A stretch of 34,035 nt of DNA from a virus. The position numbers and the translations under genes were made by a program. Shown here in pieces: positions 31,349 to 34,035 of this stretch. The DNA is taken from the IMG/VR virus record IMGVR_UViG_3300021479_000050, positions 1-34,035 of that record; one strand, 5' to 3'. Under the pieces are notes generated by a model that saw only the letters and a program-made list of their open reading frames with translations, was not told the origin of the DNA and did not search any database. How positions within the stretch are numbered: the stretch's first letter is position 1; every line of letters begins with the position of its first letter.

Positions 31349-32212
31349 CTATCGCCTAACTGCGTCATCTCCACCACCGCCCCCGCCGCCACTCGGCGGA
31401 GAGACGTAATGCTGCTGCAGACCATCCCCCAAAATCGGAATGTAGGAGAAGAACGTAGCATTGTCGAGGATGCCGCAATTGAATCCACCGCATCCCGAAC
31501 CCGTGAACGTCACCAGATACGTTCCCGGCTGCAACACGTTCCCCGTGCTTTGGTTCAGGACCCATTCGTCGCACCGCACCCAGGTATTGCAGGCGTAGGT
31601 GGCGTGATTGAATTGTGCCACCGTACCGTCACCCAAAAGCGCCGGTTGACCCGTCGAGATCCATTGCTGCAGCATGCACGGCGATCCGCCACAGAAACCC
31701 TGCCCCATCACCGGAACCGTGTTTCCGTTGGCATCAGTCGTAGTCTCCGGCACCGCCTGAACGATCGAGACCAGAGGCGCGCCATTCACGTCTGTTGCCG
31801 GCATGTATGTCAGATACGTCGGCGGAGGACATCCGCGCCCTGAACACACGCCTCGCCCTTCCTGACCGTACAACGTCCACGGCATGTTGGTGATGACCCA
31901 TCCGCCGCCAGCTGCCGTAGCTGCCGCGTCTGACGTGTAATAGCCGGAGAAACTGGCCTGGATAGCACCGGAGAAATCTTCAGTCACCAGAGGGTTGCTA
32001 GTGCCGCCAATGCGGAAAGTGGTCTGCGTGTATGTGCCGTTGACCAGTGCCCCTTGAGAGATAGTCTCACGTCCGCTGTTACCCGCGGTGCTGATCTGCG
32101 GCGGAAACGGATTGGGGGTAGGACCCGCGCATGGCGCGGCATGCGTACACGTCTGCGCGAGCGCAAACGTCGAAAACAGCAATGCGAAACATCCTGCAAT
32201 GAATTGCTTCAT
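31349..32212 (-). CDS. Secreted Cys-rich protein (moron-like)
   Basis: 287 aa from the ATG at 32212, with AGGAAG in front; a start eight codons upstream is less likely. Residues 1-19 (MKQFIAGCFALLFSTFALA) are a signal peptide cut before QTCTH. The mature part has about ten Cys, several in pairs (GVCSGRGCPPP, FCGGSPCMLQQW, SGCGGFNCG), a beta-rich body with FSGAIQASFSGYYTS and WTLYGQEGRG, and a Gly-rich, acidic tail. It is bracketed by two strong terminators, so it is transcribed as its own unit. A host-envelope function is inferred. Confidence 0.7.
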   Translation of the reverse strand: MKQFIAGCFALLFSTFALAQTCTHAAPCAGPTPNPFPPQISTAGNSGRETISQGALVNGTYTQTTFRIGGTSNPLVTEDFSGAIQASFSGYYTSDAAATAAGGGWVITNMPWTLYGQEGRGVCSGRGCPPPTYLTYMPATDVNGAPLVSIVQAVPETTTDANGNTVPVMGQGFCGGSPCMLQQWISTGQPALLGDGTVAQFNHATYACNTWVRCDEWVLNQSTGNVLQPGTYLVTFTGSGCGGFNCGILDNATFFSYIPILGDGLQQHYVSPPSGGGGGGGDDAVRR

Positions 32213-32317
32213 TTTCCCGCTTCCTTTATTCAACATCCCGAGAACCGCTCGGTACGGTGGTTCGATAGCCTGATCTTACCCGAAATCAAAGTCAACTCAT
32301 CCGATCGGTTGAGGGTG

Positions 32318-32343
32318 AAAAAAATCCCCGCATATGCGGGGAT
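32318..32343 (-). terminator. Intrinsic terminator upstream of the secreted-protein gene
   Basis: On the minus strand an 8-bp stem ATCCCCGC / GCGGGGAT with an ATAT loop is followed by seven T residues (32324-32318). It ends transcription coming from the terminase side. Any promoter for the secreted protein must lie between here and 32212; I see TTGACT (32295-32290) and TAAGAT (32278-32273) but with the wrong spacing. Confidence 0.9.
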
Positions 32344-32345
32344 TG

Positions 32346-32482
32346 TCAGTTGGTTGTTACCACGACTGTAACTGAGATCGGTATCGTGGCGTAAATGCGA
32401 CGGTGTCTCCGTCTTTCTCGCCATCTCCGCCACTTGGGTGAGTACCGCCAGTTAAGCTCGCGGACTAGCCCAAGGACCGAGC
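32346..32482 (-). pseudogene. Remnant of a second copy of the 32483-32794 gene
   Basis: At 32390-32346 the minus strand encodes ATIPISVTVVVTTN followed by a stop. It is a close paralogue of the C-terminal ATIPLSVTVTLS of the preceding gene, and most base differences are at third codon positions. Upstream of it the reading frame is broken: the sensible sequence GGTHPSGGDGEKDGDTVAF is in another frame and has no start codon. The region looks like the 3' end of a duplicated gene that has lost its start. Confidence 0.45.
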
Positions 32483-32794
32483 TCACGACAACGTGACTGT
32501 CACGGACAGCGGAATTGTCGCCGTCACGTTCGGCACCGTAAACGGCAGCGAGACCACCGCGGGGGCGGCCGGGCGGGCCGTTTGCGCGTCAATCCGTTCC
32601 GCCGAGATCGTGTAGGTGCCAGGGGCAACGTTGTTGAACGTGACCGACACTTGCGTGCCCGTGCCCGTGGTGTCTTGCCCACTTTGCGTGGACACGATCG
32701 CGCCAGTGCTGTCCAGCAGATTGAAGTTGACCGGCCCTACCAGACCCACGTTAACCGGGCTGCCGAGGCTGGCGACTGCGTTTGCATTCATCAT
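32483..32794 (-). CDS. Small beta-sandwich-like protein
   Basis: 103 aa from the ATG at 32794 with AAAGGAATC in front; a longer in-frame start has no ribosome site. Sequence: NVGLVGPVNFNLLDSTGAIV, then QVSVTFNNVAPGTYTISAER and VPNVTATIPLSVTVTLS. The V-x-F-NNVAPGTYT pattern is typical of Ig-like or prealbumin-like beta-sandwich domains. It has no signal peptide. It may decorate the virion or be a small secreted domain. Confidence 0.6.
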   Translation of the reverse strand: MMNANAVASLGSPVNVGLVGPVNFNLLDSTGAIVSTQSGQDTTGTGTQVSVTFNNVAPGTYTISAERIDAQTARPAAPAVVSLPFTVPNVTATIPLSVTVTLS

Positions 32795-32829
32795 GGTGAT
32801 TCCTTTCGAAGAAGTGAATCGAGAGTATG

Positions 32830-32850
32830 CCACGCTGCAGTGCAGCGTGG
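32830..32850 (-). other. Hairpin between two small genes
   Basis: A 9-bp stem CCACGCTGC / GCAGCGTGG with a 3-nt loop lies between the small membrane gene and the beta-sandwich gene. No T-run follows on either strand. It may stabilise or process the mRNA rather than terminate it. Confidence 0.5.
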
Positions 32851-32866
32851 GGACCCTCTGATTCGA

Positions 32867-33031
32867 TTACAGCTTTTTCACTGCTGATTGAGCAGCTGCC
32901 ACATCGGCCTTGATCTTTTGAGCGATCATCGGATGCTTCGCCTGCACGAACACGCCAACCACGACGGCAGCCGCGTGAGTGCTGATCAGCAATGCGTTGG
33001 TAGCCAGAAATGCGTACACGGAACTGAACAT
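32867..33031 (-). CDS. Tiny single-span membrane protein (54 aa)
   Basis: ATG at 33031 with GGGAGA in front. The product MFSSVYAFLATNALLISTHA then AAVVVGVFVQAKHPMIAQ has one hydrophobic span (~8-29) and an Ala/Lys-rich amphipathic helix at the end (ADVAAAQSAVKKL). It is the first gene after the terminase; the 182 bp between them hold no gene I can support. Function unknown. Confidence 0.65.
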   Translation of the reverse strand: MFSSVYAFLATNALLISTHAAAVVVGVFVQAKHPMIAQKIKADVAAAQSAVKKL

Positions 33032-33213
33032 GGGATTCTCCCAAAAGAATGAGCCTGCGATGGTACTCCGAATTTGACTGTTGCGCGGATGCCACTTTCG
33101 CGTGTCAACTGTCTGGAAGTATCGACCCTGTATCCCGCCAGCAAGTGATATATGGTTACCAGTAGGTCTTTGGCTGATTGGCGGAACAGGACACCATAGT
33201 TCTAGACAGTCGA

Positions 33214-34035
33214 CTACACCTCATCCTCGTCAGGTAGATACCCCACGCGAGTGGGTGTCTCTCCGTCGGCGCGCTCGCGCACCAGGCCGTCGGTGAACTT
33301 GAATTGCGCCAGGCGTTGCACATTTGCAACAGCCTTCAGCTTCTCCAACGTCTCTTCATCCGGGATGGCCAGAACCGCATAGGCGTCAGCGGTCGCGTCG
33401 ACCCCGTCGTCGTGGCGGCAGTCTGGGAACGGCCGGAAGTGATCCTTGACAGCGTCGGCGCAGTGTGCCATGACCGCGACCCACCCCACGTTCAGCTGCG
33501 AGGCGAGTGGGTCTGCGCGTGTCTGTTTATCCGATCGCGCAGGGCGCTCCACAACCGTGTAACCGTCAAGCAGCTGTGTGATGGTCATGAATTGGTCGGT
33601 GCCTGCCTGGCCCGGCTCCACCGGCACCGCTATCTTCACGTCACGTCCGTCGCGATGTGCTGTTGCCTTCATCCGCGCCTTGACCTCGTCCGGACGCGCG
33701 CGGAATAGCACGAACTCCTCGATGACGTAGATATGCACCTGGGGGTAGTATGCCAGCAGCACCGATGCGGTGAAGTCGGGCTCGGTCCTACCCGCCTTGA
33801 GCTCACGCGCGGCCAGGTCCCATCCGCGGCAGGCTAGGCGAGGACCCGGCGGCCGCACCGTGATCACCGGCATAGCGTCGACCTTGAATGTCGTACCCGA
33901 CACGTTGTACGGCTGCTGCATGTACTGCGTTGCGAACTCCCACGGTTTCTGCAAGCGATACGCGTGTAGCCACTCCGTGGTGGCGCCGCCCTCCCACCGC
34001 GAGTTGTCGTTCTCGTCGAGCGCGGTCAGAGTCAG
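33214..34035 (-). CDS. terL: Terminase large subunit, C-terminal nuclease part (5' end off window)
   Basis: The frame is open to the window edge, so this is the last 273 residues. It begins in the linker that joins ATPase and nuclease (LTLTALDENDNSRWEGG, then FATQYMQQPYNVSGTTFK). The RNase H-like nuclease follows: RGWDLAA with the first Asp, YVIEEFVLF with a strand-2 acidic residue, PVEPGQAGTDQ, and near the end DDGVDATADAYAVL with the last Asp pair. It cuts the concatemer during packaging. The N-terminal ATPase lies beyond 34035. An internal TTG at 33954 is not the start. Confidence 0.9.
   Translation of the reverse strand: MTLTALDENDNSRWEGGATTEWLHAYRLQKPWEFATQYMQQPYNVSGTTFKVDAMPVITVRPPGPRLACRGWDLAARELKAGRTEPDFTASVLLAYYPQVHIYVIEEFVLFRARPDEVKARMKATAHRDGRDVKIAVPVEPGQAGTDQFMTITQLLDGYTVVERPARSDKQTRADPLASQLNVGWVAVMAHCADAVKDHFRPFPDCRHDDGVDATADAYAVLAIPDEETLEKLKAVANVQRLAQFKFTDGLVRERADGETPTRVGYLPDEDEV

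Noticed and set aside
33080-33110. Promoter upstream of the small membrane gene (TTGACA at 33109-33104)
   Set aside because: The -35 box is perfect, but at 16-18 bases the -10 position reads like CGCAAC, far from TATAAT.
1-34035. CRISPR array, tRNA, rRNA, integrase or attachment site
   Set aside because: I found no repeated spacer structure, no cloverleaf with a clear T-loop, and no recombinase-like protein in any frame.

Overview
The window is one contiguous piece of a tailed-phage genome (free phage or prophage; no host genes are visible). Essentially every gene I can support is on the minus strand, and the order read right to left is packaging, accessory genes, head, neck, tail, baseplate. 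It looks like a contractile-tailed (myovirus-type) phage. It has a DUF3383-type sheath, a DUF3277-type tube, a tape measure with a lysozyme-like domain, a gp138-like spike, gp25-like and gpJ-like wedge proteins and a DUF2612 protein. The high-GC coding, the Cys-rich exported proteins and the general gene set suggest a Gram-negative, perhaps beta-proteobacterial (Burkholderia-like) host. That host guess is an inference, not a match.

Region by region (decreasing coordinates): 34035-33214 is the C-terminal nuclease half of the large terminase. 33031-24100 is about 9 kb of mostly short, tightly overlapping genes placed between terminase and portal. It contains several tiny membrane proteins, a Cys-rich secreted protein isolated between two intrinsic terminators, a phage ClpS adaptor, a flavin-dependent thymidylate synthase (ThyX), and two tandem paralogous exported proteins, one of them a lipoprotein. 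24056-20571 holds a portal with an inorganic-pyrophosphatase-like C-terminal domain, a MuF/gp7-type head protein and a decayed GIY-YIG homing endonuclease. 20567-18190 holds a LamG adhesin-like gene and a fibre-adaptor-like gene. 18183-14837 holds protease/scaffold, cement protein and major capsid protein, followed by a hairpin. 14737-11008 carries small head/neck genes. 10994-6973 carries sheath, tube, the chaperone pair and the tape measure. 6970-1 carries the baseplate (Dit-like, plug, hub, spike, wedge, gpJ), two tandem LamG proteins and the start of a DUF2612 protein.

Most interesting signals: (i) a phage ClpS whose N-degron pocket keeps the E. coli residue positions but has Gly at the gatekeeper Met40 position; (ii) a full -1 frameshift cassette in the tail-chaperone gene (slippery C CCT TTC, then a 9-bp hairpin that could form a pseudoknot); (iii) a 21-residue repeat module shared by four tail-associated proteins; (iv) the portal-pyrophosphatase fusion; (v) a homing endonuclease caught in decay; (vi) six intact ORFs of 36-54 codons, five of them tightly packed, that are easy to miss. 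Assignments rest on reading translations and remembered family signatures; no database search was run.
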